This document shows, in pieces, positions 1 to 9,057 of a DNA stretch of 64,000 nt. The notes beneath the pieces are model-generated. The model made no database searches, had not been told where the DNA came from, and worked only from the letters and a program-made list of their open reading frames with translations. Source of the stretch: Nonomuraea corallina (GTDB lineage Bacteria; Actinomycetota; Actinomycetes; Streptosporangiales; Streptosporangiaceae); assembly GCF_027620315.1 (NCBI RefSeq), contig NZ_JAPNNL010000005.1, forward strand, positions 1-64,000. The letters are read 5' to 3'. The position numbers and the translations under genes were made by a program. Numbering within the stretch: the first letter of the stretch is position 1; every line of letters starts with the position of its first letter.

Positions 1-222
1 GTGCTCGACCGGCACGGCTTCGAGCCCGTCCGGGTCACCCCGACCCTGCTGCGACTGCGCAACTGCCCCTTCCACCCGCTGGCCGCCCGGGACCCCGAGC
101 TGGTGTGCGCGGTCAACCACGCGTTCCTCGCCGGGTTCCTCGACGGGCTGGACGCGCCCACCGCCGAGGCCTGTCCCGCCCCGCGCCAGGGCGCCTGCTG
201 CGTCGAACTGAGAGGAGCCTGA
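1..222 (+). CDS. C-terminal part of a helix-turn-helix transcriptional regulator (truncated by window edge)
   Basis: Only the last 73 residues are present. They contain an NCPFH segment (about residues 22-26) and a C-terminal CCVEL block preceded by further cysteines. This pattern resembles the C-terminal domain of actinobacterial winged-helix regulators with conserved cysteines that may bind a metal or Fe-S cluster. The stop lies 3 bp before the flavoprotein ATG, so the two are probably co-transcribed. The DNA-binding part lies outside the window, so the family is inferred from the tail alone. Confidence 0.6.
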   Translation: MLDRHGFEPVRVTPTLLRLRNCPFHPLAARDPELVCAVNHAFLAGFLDGLDAPTAEACPAPRQGACCVELRGA

Positions 223-225
223 CCG

Positions 226-1410
226 ATGACCTATGTGATCGCCGGCGGCGGCCTGGCCGCCGCCAAGGCCGCGACGGCGCTGCGCGAGCAGGGCTACGAC
301 GGCCGCCTGGTCGTGGCGGGGGCGGAGCCGCACCTGCCCTACGAGCGGCCTCCGCTGTCGAAGTCCTACCTGCAGGGCAGGTCCGAGCGCGACAAGATCT
401 TCGTCCACGACGCCGACTGGTACGACCAGCATGACGTCGACCTGCGGCTCGGCGTCGAGGTGACGGAGATCGACCGCGCCGCCCACGAGGTCGTCCTGTC
501 CACCGGCGAGCGGCACGGCTACGCCAAGCTGCTGCTGGCCACGGGCGCGACCCCGCGCCGCCTTCCGGGCGACGCCCTCTACCTGCGCTCGGTCGACGAC
601 AGCGAGCGCATCCGCGAGGTGCTGGCCGGCGCCTCCCGGGTGGCGATCGTCGGCGCGGGCTGGATCGGCCTGGAGGTGGCCGCCGCCGCCCGCCTGGCCG
701 GCGTGGAGGTGACCCTGCTGGAGGCCGGCGACCAGCCGCTGCTGCGCGTCCTCGGTCCCCGCCTCGGCGCGGCCTTCGCCGACCTGCACCGCGCCCACGG
801 GGTCGACCTGCGGCTCGGCGTCGAGATCCAGGAGGTCGGGGACGGCGTCCTGCTGGCCGACGGCAGCCGCGTGGAGGCCGACGCGGTCATCGCCGGAGTG
901 GGCGTCGAGCCCGACACCCGGCTCGCCGAGGCCGCCGGGCTGGAGGTCGACGACGGCGTGGTGGTGGACGCCTCGCTGCGCACCTCCGACCCCGACATCT
1001 TCGCGGCCGGCGACGTGGCCCGCGCCTACCATCCGCTGCTCGGCGCCCACATCCGGGTCGAACACTGGGCCAACGCACTCAACCAGCCCGCCGTCGCCGC
1101 GGGCGCCATGCTCGGCAGGGAGGTGTCCTACGACCGGCTGCCCTACTTCTACACCGACCAGTACGACCTCGGCATGGAGTACACCGGCTGGGTCCGCCCC
1201 GGCGAGACCGGCGACGTGGTGATCCGCGGCGACCTCGCCGGCCGCGAGTACATCGCGTTCTGGCTGTCGGGGGGCAAGGTCGTGGCCGGCATGAACGTCA
1301 ACATCTGGGACGTCACGGACGACATCAAGGCGCTCATCCGCGCCGCCGCCCCTGTCGACCGGTCCAAGCTCGCCGACCCGTCCGTCCCCCTCCCGGAGAC
1401 CCTGGCCTGA
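226..1410 (+). CDS. FAD/NAD(P)-dependent oxidoreductase, ferredoxin-reductase type
   Basis: This 394-residue flavoprotein is expected to move electrons from NAD(P)H through FAD to a ferredoxin or similar partner. It starts with the FAD dinucleotide fold (GGGLAA, residues 7-12), has the ATGATPRRLPG motif (105-115), an NAD(P) fold GAGWIG (143-148) and a second FAD motif AAGDVA, followed by a reductase C-terminal domain. Length and motif order match rubredoxin/ferredoxin reductases of P450 or dioxygenase systems. GAGGAG at 211-216 supports the ATG start. No ferredoxin gene lies next to it, so the partner is unknown. Confidence 0.9.
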   Translation: MTYVIAGGGLAAAKAATALREQGYDGRLVVAGAEPHLPYERPPLSKSYLQGRSERDKIFVHDADWYDQHDVDLRLGVEVTEIDRAAHEVVLSTGERHGYAKLLLATGATPRRLPGDALYLRSVDDSERIREVLAGASRVAIVGAGWIGLEVAAAARLAGVEVTLLEAGDQPLLRVLGPRLGAAFADLHRAHGVDLRLGVEIQEVGDGVLLADGSRVEADAVIAGVGVEPDTRLAEAAGLEVDDGVVVDASLRTSDPDIFAAGDVARAYHPLLGAHIRVEHWANALNQPAVAAGAMLGREVSYDRLPYFYTDQYDLGMEYTGWVRPGETGDVVIRGDLAGREYIAFWLSGGKVVAGMNVNIWDVTDDIKALIRAAAPVDRSKLADPSVPLPETLA

Positions 1411-1490
1411 CGCGACCCTGGCCTGACGCGACCCTGGCCTGACGCGACCCTGGCCTGACGCGACCCTGGCCTGACGCGACCCTGGCCTGA
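1395..1490. repeat. Six-copy 16-bp tandem repeat made from the 3' end of the flavoprotein gene
   Basis: Unit CGCGACCCTGGCCTGA occurs five times perfectly (1411-1490). A sixth copy at 1395-1410 differs in its first bases and is the coding end of the preceding gene, including its TGA. Because 16 is not a multiple of three, the added copies place TGA in all three forward frames. The array fills nearly the whole gap to the convergent gene that ends at 1507. Confidence 0.95.
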
Positions 1491-1506
1491 CGCCCCGGCC
1501 GGCGGG

Positions 1507-2478
1507 TCAGCGGACGCGGAGGTCGGCGAAGAGGGCGTGGTGGTCGGAGCCGGGGACGGCGTGCACCCGCGTCGCCACCGCGTCGGCGCGGCCGTCGGTC
1601 AGCACGTGGGAGATGGCCACCAGCGGCGGGAACCGGCGCGCCGGCCAGGTCATCGACAGCCCGCGCCCCGTGGCCGCCGCCGCGTCGGTGTAGCCGGTGT
1701 CCAGCAGCCGCCGGAACGCCGCGTGGTCCAGCGTCGCGTTGAAGTCGCCGGCCAGGACGCGCGGCGGCCCGTCCGACGGGGCGGGCGGCAGGCTCGCGAT
1801 CCCCGCCTCCCACTCGTCCACCGTCCACGGGACCGGCGCCACCGGGTGCACGACCACCACCTCCACGGCCGCGCCGCCGGGCAGCGCCACCTGCGCCACC
1901 GGCATGCGGTGCCCCACCGGCCGGAACAGCCCCGACCGTTCCCGCAGCGGGTGGCGGGCGTAGATCCCGCTGCCCTCAGGGCCGCGTGGCATGGGGTGGC
2001 TGACCTCGTACGGCAGCAGCTCGCGCAGCCCGGCCGCCCGCAGCCGCTCGCGCGCGGCCCAGGTGAGCTCCTGCACGCTGAACACGTCCACGTCGAGCTC
2101 CCGTACGAGGTCGACGACGGCCTGGGCGTCACCGCGGCCGCCGTTGAGGTTGGCGGTCAGCAGCCGCAGCGGCCGTCCCTCGGCCGGCGCCGCGTCGGCG
2201 ACGGCGCGCGGCGCCACGAGCCAGGTCAGGCAGAGACACACCGCCAGGAGGATCGCCACGGCCGCCCGGCTCCTGGCCCGGACCGCGAAGGCCAGCGCCA
2301 CCAGCGCCGCCACCGCGAAGTACGGCGTGAACGACACCAGCGGCACGAGCAGGAACCCGCTCTCCAGCCCGCCGAGCCGGATCGCCGTCCCGGCCGCGAA
2401 CACCACCGCCACCACCAGGACCGGCCGCACCGCCCGAGCCCGCCGCGCCGGCCCGCCGCCGGCCTCTTCCATGAGCAC
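1507..2478 (-). CDS. Membrane-anchored endonuclease/exonuclease/phosphatase (EEP) family protein
   Basis: This 323-residue protein has about three hydrophobic segments in its first 100 residues, followed by an EEP fold of the DNase I type. The EEP signatures are TANLNG near residue 108, a VQELTW metal-ligand segment, AGDFNATLDH and a C-terminal GSDHHAL, all at the usual spacing for a metal-dependent phosphodiesterase. The active domain would face outside the cell. The frame opens with GTG at 2478; an in-frame ATG at 2472 is an alternative. The substrate (nucleic acid, phospholipid or sugar phosphate) cannot be told from sequence. Confidence 0.85.
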   Translation of the reverse strand: MLMEEAGGGPARRARAVRPVLVVAVVFAAGTAIRLGGLESGFLLVPLVSFTPYFAVAALVALAFAVRARSRAAVAILLAVCLCLTWLVAPRAVADAAPAEGRPLRLLTANLNGGRGDAQAVVDLVRELDVDVFSVQELTWAARERLRAAGLRELLPYEVSHPMPRGPEGSGIYARHPLRERSGLFRPVGHRMPVAQVALPGGAAVEVVVVHPVAPVPWTVDEWEAGIASLPPAPSDGPPRVLAGDFNATLDHAAFRRLLDTGYTDAAAATGRGLSMTWPARRFPPLVAISHVLTDGRADAVATRVHAVPGSDHHALFADLRVR

Positions 2479-2816
2479 GGCGACGAATCTAGGCGGCCAT
2501 TCTTAAACTCCCATGAGCGTCACCACGGGAGATCACGGAACCCCTTGGCCTGAACGTCGCCGGTCCAGCGCCGCACCGGGGCGGCGGCGCTCCGGCTCAC
2601 CGCCTGCCGGACCGGCTCCAGGTCAGCCCGCTCGGCGCGGTGGAGGTGCTTTCCCCCGCGATGGGCGCCGCGTTTTTGATACCCCCTTTTCCCTGCCGGT
2701 GTGATGACGGTGCGCTCACGGGTCGTCGTCCTTTATGGTGATGCGGTAATGGGCGTGGCAGTATTGCCGAGCAAGCCGGGCCAGGGGTGGGGCGGCGAAG
2801 AAATTGGGGAGCGAAA
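2479..2816. other. Intergenic region upstream of the XRE regulator
   Basis: About 340 bp between divergent genes. A 63-codon open frame at 2513-2704 has no ribosome site and reads as proline/arginine-rich noise. I see no convincing promoter hexamers. The only clear signal is GGGGAG just before the ATG at 2817. Confidence 0.5.
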
Positions 2817-3719
2817 ATGTCGACTTCTCGTGATTTGGGGGGTCTGACCGGAATTTCGGGTGGGGAGCTCCAGCGCGTGGGCCCGACCGCCTTGCGGATT
2901 CTGGTGGGCACACAGCTGCGCAGGCTGCGCGAGACCAGCAAGATCACCCGCGAGCAGGCCGGATACGCCATTCGCGGATCGCATTCCAAGATCAGCCGAA
3001 TGGAGGGCGGGCGCAGCGGCTTCAAGATGCGCGACGTGGAGGACCTGCTCACCCTGTACGGCCTCGCCGGACAGGCGGAGCGGGCGCCGCTGCTGCTGCT
3101 GGCCGAGCAGGCCAACCAGCCCGGCTGGTGGCAGGAGTACCGCGACCTGGTCCCCGACTGGTTCGAGGAGTTCCTCGGGTTGGAGCACGACGCCGAGCTG
3201 ATCCGTACGTACGAGATCCAGTACGTCCCCGGTCTGCTCCAGACCGAGCAGTACGCCCGCGCGGTCATCGCCAGGGGTCACGGCGGCGAGGCGCGGGGGC
3301 GGGTCGACCTGCGGGTCGCGCTGCGGATGCGGCGCCAGGAGTACCTGGTGGCGTCCGGCCGCAGGCTCTGGGTCATCGTGGACGAGGGTGCGCTGCGCCG
3401 GGTGGTCGGCGGGCGCGAGGTGATGCGCGCCCAGCTCGGCCACCTCGTCGAGATGGCCGGGCTGGCGCACGTCACCCTGCAGGTGCTGCCGTTCAGCGTC
3501 GAGGTCGCGGTGGGCGGGGTCGGTCCCGTCACCCTGCTGCGCTTTCCTCAGGCCGAGCTGAGCGACATCGTCTACCTGGAGCATCTCGCCGGCGCCCAGT
3601 ACCTCACGAAGGACTCCGAGGTGGGCCCGTACCGCCGGCTGCTGGACGAGCTGAGCGTGCACGCGCCGCCGCCCACGGCCACGCCCGAAATCCTGCGCGA
3701 GATCATGGCGGAGCTGTAG
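2817..3719 (+). CDS. XRE-family regulator with C-terminal DUF5753-type domain
   Basis: 300-residue protein with an N-terminal helix-turn-helix (about residues 25-80, including SHSKISRMEGGR) and a long C-terminal domain with the typical YVPGLLQTEQYARAV motif. This is one of the very common actinomycete regulators usually paired with small DUF397-type proteins; no such partner lies nearby. I chose ATG 2817 over an upstream GTG (2787) because GGGGAGCG stands directly before it. It is convergent with the methyltransferase gene, with a 4-bp gap. Confidence 0.9.
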   Translation: MSTSRDLGGLTGISGGELQRVGPTALRILVGTQLRRLRETSKITREQAGYAIRGSHSKISRMEGGRSGFKMRDVEDLLTLYGLAGQAERAPLLLLAEQANQPGWWQEYRDLVPDWFEEFLGLEHDAELIRTYEIQYVPGLLQTEQYARAVIARGHGGEARGRVDLRVALRMRRQEYLVASGRRLWVIVDEGALRRVVGGREVMRAQLGHLVEMAGLAHVTLQVLPFSVEVAVGGVGPVTLLRFPQAELSDIVYLEHLAGAQYLTKDSEVGPYRRLLDELSVHAPPPTATPEILREIMAEL

Positions 3720-3723
3720 GGCC

Positions 3724-4539
3724 CTACGGCTTGCGCGCGACGCCGACCAGCGCGTCCACCTCCTTGAGCTCGGCCAGCGGGTCCGGGTCGGGCCGCCAGA
3801 AGGGGAGCGAGGTGATCCCCGGCTCGACCAGCTCCAGGCCGTCGAAGAAGGCGCCGAACCGCTCCCGGCTGCGGAGGCTGTACGGGACGCCCTCTCTGTC
3901 GTTGTACTCCTCCTGGGCCTGGTCGAGGGCCTCGCCGGTGACGACGTTGACGCCGTCCCACAGGGCCAGGTAGCTGCCTGGCGGCAGCGCGTCCATCAGC
4001 CGGGCCACGAGCGCGTGCGCGCCCTCCTCGTCGCTCACGAAGCCCACGATGCCCATCAGCATCAGCGCGACGGGCTGCGTGAGGTCGAGCGTCCTGGCCG
4101 CGGCGGCGATGATCGGCTCGGGGTCGCGCAGGTCGGCCTCGACGTAGTCGGTGGCGCCTTCCGGCGTGCCGACCAGCAGGGCGCGGGCGTGGGTCAGCAC
4201 CAGCGGGTCGTTGTCCACGTACACCACCCGGCAGGCCGGGTCGGCGCGCTGGGCGACCTCGTGGATGTTGTCGACCGTGGGCAGCCCCGTCCCGACGTCC
4301 AGAAACTGGCGGACACCAGCCTCAGTGACCAGATAACGCACGACACGGGATATTAAATGACGAGATAGACGAGCGATATGCACAATGTCCGGAAATGCTT
4401 GGCTGAACTGGTCGCCCGCCGCGCGATCGACGTCGTAATGGTCCTTGCCGCCGAGCCAGTAATTCCACATCCGCGCGGGGTGGGGGACGGTGGTGTCGAT
4501 GCGATGGGCCTGGCCGGGGGGAGGGGACTCACTCGTCAT
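3724..4539 (-). CDS. SAM-dependent methyltransferase, DUF574 type
   Basis: 271-residue protein of the actinomycete family with an N-terminal PHPARMWNYWLGGKDHY signature and a SAM-binding loop FLDVGTGLPT (about residues 67-76). The native substrate of the family is unknown. Two ATGs lie 6 bp apart (4545 and 4539). AAGAGGAG sits one base from the first but 7 nt from the second, so 4539 is preferred. The family often sits beside XRE/DUF5753 regulators, as here. Confidence 0.88.
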   Translation of the reverse strand: MTSESPPPGQAHRIDTTVPHPARMWNYWLGGKDHYDVDRAAGDQFSQAFPDIVHIARLSRHLISRVVRYLVTEAGVRQFLDVGTGLPTVDNIHEVAQRADPACRVVYVDNDPLVLTHARALLVGTPEGATDYVEADLRDPEPIIAAAARTLDLTQPVALMLMGIVGFVSDEEGAHALVARLMDALPPGSYLALWDGVNVVTGEALDQAQEEYNDREGVPYSLRSRERFGAFFDGLELVEPGITSLPFWRPDPDPLAELKEVDALVGVARKP

Positions 4540-4612
4540 CCGCATTCTCCTCTTACGTCGGGATACGCCGTTCAACGTAGCGCCGCCGCCCCTCCCTTTC
4601 CACCGGCCGTTC

Positions 4613-5704
4613 TCACAGCGCGTCGGTGCTCTGCGCGGCCTGGTACACCTCCATCGCCTCGTCACCGAAGAACGGGCCGAACATGAAGCCGGGCGCGAAG
4701 TCGTACGTGAAGCTGTTGACCGAGTTGAGCATGCCGACCCCGGTCGTCTCGTCGAACCCGAGGAACCAGCCGCCGCCGCTGGACCCGCCGGTCATCGTGC
4801 AGGGCACCCCCTGGCCCCGGGTCGCGACCGGGTCGTTGAACGCCCGCCCGCTGCAGTAGATCAGGTCGGAGCCGTCGAACGGCGAGGCCGCCGGATAGCC
4901 GAAGGCGAACATCTGCCGCTGCCTCGCCTGGTTGAACGCCACCCCCTGCCCGCCCACGACGTCGGTCAGCGTGCGTCCCTGGAGCGGCGCCACCACGGCC
5001 GCGGCGATGTCGAAGTTGATGTCCTCGCGCGCGTTCCACTGCTGCGTGGTGAGCAGCCTGGTCGCCACCCAGGTGCCGAACGGGCGCCGGCCGTTGTCGA
5101 AGGCCGGCACGAACGCCACGTTGCGGTGCGCGGCCCCGTTCAGCTTGACGCAGTGCCCGGCGGTCATCACCACGCTCTCGTTCGCGCTGGTCACGGCCGT
5201 TCCCGAGCAGGAGGCGTTGCCGCCGCCGGCGGTGGTGAAGAACAGCCGCCCGCTGGTGCGCACCACGGCGCCGCCGTCGGTCCACCGCAGGCCGCGGCTG
5301 TTGGGGACGGCGGCCCGCAGGGCGGCGCCGTCGCGGGCCGAGTCCTGGGTCGGCCCTGAGGTCCGCTCCGGGGTCCGCTCCGGGGTCCGCTCCGGGGTCC
5401 GCTCCGGGGTCCGCTGTCCCGACCGGGACGCCGTGCCCCTGGCCGCCCACGGCTCGCCCCTGGTCGGGCCGGTCGACCGGGCGGCGCGGCGGGGCGCCGC
5501 CATGGCGTCCATCGGCTGCGCGGCCAGCAGCCGCTGCGTGGTCCAGTACTGCAGGACGGCCCTGCGCTCCGACCAGGAGTCCGCGCCGGACCAGCGGACG
5601 GGCCGGTGATCGGTCGTACCGGTTGCCTGGGCCTGGGCGGCGGGGACGAGCGCGCCCGCCAGGGCGAGCGCGGCGGCGGAGATCAGGGCGACTCTGCGGT
5701 GCAT
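4613..5704 (-). CDS. Secreted trypsin-like serine peptidase
   Basis: 363 residues: Sec signal peptide (cleavage probably after the AQAQA region near residue 27), a low-complexity linker, then a chymotrypsin-fold domain with all three catalytic residues visible: His in TAGHC, Asp in INFDIA and Ser in TGGSSGGG. The linker holds four tandem RTPE tetrapeptides (about residues 97-112) encoded by a 12-bp DNA repeat, which probably varies in copy number between strains. Predicted extracellular and processed. It is divergent from the PQQ-type dehydrogenase gene. Confidence 0.9.
   Translation of the reverse strand: MHRRVALISAAALALAGALVPAAQAQATGTTDHRPVRWSGADSWSERRAVLQYWTTQRLLAAQPMDAMAAPRRAARSTGPTRGEPWAARGTASRSGQRTPERTPERTPERTPERTSGPTQDSARDGAALRAAVPNSRGLRWTDGGAVVRTSGRLFFTTAGGGNASCSGTAVTSANESVVMTAGHCVKLNGAAHRNVAFVPAFDNGRRPFGTWVATRLLTTQQWNAREDINFDIAAAVVAPLQGRTLTDVVGGQGVAFNQARQRQMFAFGYPAASPFDGSDLIYCSGRAFNDPVATRGQGVPCTMTGGSSGGGWFLGFDETTGVGMLNSVNSFTYDFAPGFMFGPFFGDEAMEVYQAAQSTDAL
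5360..5412. repeat. 12-bp coding microsatellite in the protease linker
   Basis: About four copies of GGTCCGCTCCGG, which encode RTPE on the minus strand. The 12-bp unit keeps the reading frame. Confidence 0.85.
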
Positions 5705-5885
5705 GACGTACCTCCCGAAGACCGGAATCTGCCGTCATGAGGTACGCACGGGGCCGTCCATCTTCCTCAAGGCGATCGCGTACGGGTATGGCCCCGATCC
5801 GGTGATCACGGTGGCCGGTGGGACTTTGTCCAATCAGACGCGGAAGTCGGGCGGGCTTCCGGCGATTGGGCCCTCGTCGGTCGGC

Positions 5886-5899
5886 GTAACTCGGGTTAC
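5886..5899. promoter_or_regulatory. Short dyad in the protease / sugar dehydrogenase divergent promoter region
   Basis: GTAAC-TCGG-GTTAC is a perfect 5-bp inverted repeat 53 bp upstream of the sugar dehydrogenase start, within the 247-bp gap between two divergent secreted-enzyme genes. It is a possible operator; no regulator is identified. Confidence 0.3.
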
Positions 5900-5951
5900 A
5901 TTCACGTTGATTTGCCCTCACTCATCCCTCACGTTGACCGAAGGGAGAGGC

Positions 5952-8048
5952 ATGAGAGCGAGAACCGCGATCGCGGCTGTGACTGCTGCGGCGATCCTCA
6001 TGCCGGCCGCGGCCGCCCAGGCCGCCGAGACCGTCAGCGCCCCGCCCCCCGACGACCGGTTCCAGAAGGTCACCCTCAACGACCACCCCGGCGAGCCCAT
6101 GGACCTGGCGGTGCTGCCCGACTCCAGGGTGCTGCACACGACCAGGAAGGGCGAGGTCTGGTTACACGACCCGAAGACCGGGCTCAACACGCTGGCCGCC
6201 GACCTCGACGTGTACCAGCACGACGAGGAGGGCCTGCAGAGCATCGCCCTCAGCCCCGGCTTCGGGCAGGGCTCCAAGAAGGACGACTGGGTCTACCTCT
6301 ACTACTCGCCGCCGCTCGACACCCCCGTCGACGACCCCGCGACGCCCGACGTGAACGAGGGCGACGCCCCGTTCACCGGCTCGGCGGAGGACTTCGAGCC
6401 GTTCGAGGGCCTGATCCGGCTGTCGCGGTTCCGCCTGTCGGGCGACACCCTCGACCTGCGCAGCGAGCAGCGCATCCTCGACGTGCCGGTCGACCGCGGC
6501 ATCTGCTGCCACGTCGGCGGCGACATCGTCTTCGACGCCAAGGGCAACCTCTACCTGTCGACCGGCGACGACACCAACCCGTTCTTCTCCGACGGCTACA
6601 CCCCGATCGACGAGCGCCCCGGCCGCAACCCGGCGTTCGACGCCCAGCGCAGCTCCGGCAACACCAACGACCTGCGCGGCAAGATCCTGCGGATCAAGGT
6701 GAACGACAACGGGTCCTACTCGATCCCGAGCGGCAACCTCTTCCGGCGCGGCACCCCCGGCACCCGGCCCGAGATCTACGTGATGGGCCTGCGCAACCCG
6801 TTCCGCATCGAGCTGAACCGGCGCAACGGCGACCTCTACGTCGCCGACTACTCGCCCGACGCCGGGAACGCCGACCCCGCGCGCGGCCCGGCGGGCCACG
6901 GCAAGTGGACGACCGTCCGCAAGGCCGGCAACTACGGCTGGCCCTACTGCTCGACGGCGCGGCTCCCGTACATCGACTACGACTTCGCGACCGGGACCTC
7001 CGGAGAGGCGTTCGACTGCGCCGCGCCCGTCAACGACTCGCCGCGCAACACCGGGCGGCGCGAGCTGCCGCCCGTCGTCCAGCCGGACGTCTGGTACACC
7101 TACGGGCCGTCGGCCGAGTTCCCCGAGCTGGAGACCGGCGGCATCGGGCCGATGGCCGGCCCCGCCTACGCCTTCGACCCGCGGAACACGCGCGGCCGCG
7201 ACGCCGTCGGCTGGCCCCGCTACTACGACGGCGTCCCGCTCTTCTACGAGTGGACCCGCGACTACGTCAAGGCGTTCCACCCGGGCGGGCGGATCGAGGA
7301 CGTGCTCCCGTCGATCGTCTTCGACAACCCGATGGACCTGGAGTTCGGCCCCGACGGCGCGCTCTACGTGCTGGAGTACGGCGACGGCTACTTCCGGGAG
7401 AACCCGGACGCCCAGCTGGCCCGCATCGACTACATCGGCCACACCGGCAACCACACGCCCGTCCCCGTGGCCGCGGCGTCGGCGACGGCCGGCCGCGCCC
7501 CGCTCACCGTCCGGTTCACCAGCGCCGGCACCACCGACGCCGACGGTGACAGGCTCCGGTACGCGTGGGACTTCGACGCCGACGGCAGGGTGGACTCCCG
7601 CAGTCCCGAGGCGTCGTTCACGTACACGGAGAACGGCCTGTACAACGCCACCCTCCGGGTCAGCGACCCGAGCGGCAGGTCCGCCTCGACGTCGGTGCGG
7701 ATCGTGGTCGGCAACGACGCCCCGGTCGTGGAGATCCTCCGCCCGGCCGAGGGCGACGCGTTCTCCTTCGGCGACGTGGTCGAGTTCGAGGTGCGGGTCA
7801 CCGACGACCAGCCGATCGACTGCGCCCGGGTCACCGTCGACTACGTCCTCGGCCACGACGACCACGGCCACCCGCAGACCACGGCCCGCGGCTGCACCGG
7901 CTCCATCCAGACCACCGAGCCGGGCGGCCACGATCCGGAGAACGACGAGCTGACCGGGGTCTTCGTCGCCAACTACACCGACCCCGGCACCGGCGGCCTG
8001 CCCGAGCTGACCGGCACCGACCAGGTCGTCCTGCAGCCCACCCGTTAG
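5952..8048 (+). CDS. Secreted PQQ-type sugar dehydrogenase with PKD domain
   Basis: 698 residues. A signal peptide (about 1-28) is followed by a six-bladed beta-propeller of the soluble aldose dehydrogenase type (about 40-500), with blocks such as CCHVGGDIVFDAKGNLYLST, GLRNPFRIE and DLEFGPDGALYVLEYGDG. A PKD domain (about 510-590) and a C-terminal Ig-like region follow. Expected to oxidise sugars or related polyols outside the cell. ATG 5952 follows AAGGGAGAGG; an open frame continues upstream to 5703, but that part overlaps the promoter region. It is translationally coupled to the isomerase-like gene. Confidence 0.88.
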   Translation: MRARTAIAAVTAAAILMPAAAAQAAETVSAPPPDDRFQKVTLNDHPGEPMDLAVLPDSRVLHTTRKGEVWLHDPKTGLNTLAADLDVYQHDEEGLQSIALSPGFGQGSKKDDWVYLYYSPPLDTPVDDPATPDVNEGDAPFTGSAEDFEPFEGLIRLSRFRLSGDTLDLRSEQRILDVPVDRGICCHVGGDIVFDAKGNLYLSTGDDTNPFFSDGYTPIDERPGRNPAFDAQRSSGNTNDLRGKILRIKVNDNGSYSIPSGNLFRRGTPGTRPEIYVMGLRNPFRIELNRRNGDLYVADYSPDAGNADPARGPAGHGKWTTVRKAGNYGWPYCSTARLPYIDYDFATGTSGEAFDCAAPVNDSPRNTGRRELPPVVQPDVWYTYGPSAEFPELETGGIGPMAGPAYAFDPRNTRGRDAVGWPRYYDGVPLFYEWTRDYVKAFHPGGRIEDVLPSIVFDNPMDLEFGPDGALYVLEYGDGYFRENPDAQLARIDYIGHTGNHTPVPVAAASATAGRAPLTVRFTSAGTTDADGDRLRYAWDFDADGRVDSRSPEASFTYTENGLYNATLRVSDPSGRSASTSVRIVVGNDAPVVEILRPAEGDAFSFGDVVEFEVRVTDDQPIDCARVTVDYVLGHDDHGHPQTTARGCTGSIQTTEPGGHDPENDELTGVFVANYTDPGTGGLPELTGTDQVVLQPTR

Positions 8049-8060
8049 GAGAAACCTTTC

Positions 8061-8957
8061 ATGTGCTACGGCTACGGCCCCAGCCGGCGGTCCCTGCTCG
8101 CCGCCGGCCTCGGCCTCGGCGCGGCGGCGCTCGCCGCCGCCTCTCCCGCCGCCGCCGCGGGCCCGCACCACCCCGGCAAGCGGCGTCCCGTCCCTCCGGG
8201 CCAGATCAGCATGCAGCTCTGGACCGTACGCGACGATCTCGCGCAGAACTACGACGCCACCCTCGCCTACCTGGCGGAGATCGGCTATCCGCGCATCGAG
8301 GTGGCCCTCGGCTACTTCGGGCGCACGGCCAAGGAGCTCCGCGCGTTCCTGGACGGGCTCGGCATCCGCGCCACCTCCAGCCACGACGGCATCAGCCCCG
8401 ACGACGCCGCCCTGCAGACCAAGATCGAGAACGCGCTGACCCTCGGCCAGTCCTACATGGTCGTGCCGTACCTGAACTCCGACAGCCTGGACCAGTGGAA
8501 GGCCTGGGCCGAGCGGATGAACGTCGAGGCGCGGGCCGCCCGCGAGGCCGGGCTGCGCTACGGGTACCACAACCACGCCCACGAGTTCACCATCGACCTC
8601 GGCGGCGGCCGGACCCCGTGGGACGTGCTCACCGCCGAGCTCGACCCGCGCCTGGTCCACCTGGAGATCGACATCTACTGGGCGGTCACCGGAGGCGTCG
8701 GCCGGGGCGCCCGCGACCCGGTGAAGTTCGCGATCGACGTCATCCGGCGGGCGCCGCAGCGGGTGCTGCAGTACCACGTCAAGGACCGGCACCTTGACGG
8801 CGACATGGCGGACCTGGGGACCGGGACGATCGACTTCCGGCGGGTGTTCGACGCGCACCGCGTCCAGGAGTACATCGTGGAGAACGACACCCCGGACGTG
8901 ACGCCGCGCCAGACGTCCGAGGTCGGCTACCGCTACCTGCGGAAGCTGCGCTACTAG
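8061..8957 (+). CDS. Tat-exported sugar phosphate isomerase/epimerase-like TIM barrel
   Basis: 298 residues. A twin-arginine signal (SRRSLLAAG, residues 9-17, then an Ala-rich stretch) precedes an AP-endonuclease-2/xylose-isomerase-like barrel with metal-ligand segments YGYHNHAHEF, LEIDIYW, YHVKDRH and YIVENDTP. Its ribosome site AGGAG overlaps the stop of the preceding gene, so the two are one operon. Tat export suggests a folded metalloenzyme acting with the neighbouring dehydrogenase on the same extracellular sugar. The exact substrate is unknown. Confidence 0.87.
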   Translation: MCYGYGPSRRSLLAAGLGLGAAALAAASPAAAAGPHHPGKRRPVPPGQISMQLWTVRDDLAQNYDATLAYLAEIGYPRIEVALGYFGRTAKELRAFLDGLGIRATSSHDGISPDDAALQTKIENALTLGQSYMVVPYLNSDSLDQWKAWAERMNVEARAAREAGLRYGYHNHAHEFTIDLGGGRTPWDVLTAELDPRLVHLEIDIYWAVTGGVGRGARDPVKFAIDVIRRAPQRVLQYHVKDRHLDGDMADLGTGTIDFRRVFDAHRVQEYIVENDTPDVTPRQTSEVGYRYLRKLRY

Positions 8958-9017
8958 TGGGGGGCGTTCCGGGTGGATCCCGCATGGGGGTCCACCCGGG
9001 GCGGGGTTGTCCTGATC

Positions 9018-9048
9018 GAGACAGTTTGTGTTGATCTGTAGCTATACG
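9018..9048 (+). promoter_or_regulatory. Putative promoter giving a leaderless transporter transcript
   Basis: GAGACA (9018-9023) and TATACG (9043-9048) are separated by 19 bp. A start 7-10 nt downstream would fall at or just before GTG 9058, which has no Shine-Dalgarno. Leaderless GTG/ATG mRNAs are common in actinomycetes; the hexamers are only moderate matches. Confidence 0.4.
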
Positions 9049-9057
9049 CTGTCGCCC

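Noticed and set aside
2513-2704. 63-codon plus-strand frame
   Set aside because: No ribosome site, no domain, Pro/Arg-rich noise.
6162-8858. 898-codon open frame on the minus strand
   Set aside because: It lies opposite two well-supported genes (sugar dehydrogenase and isomerase-like). Its Gly/Val/Arg-rich composition is the usual mirror of high-GC codon use.
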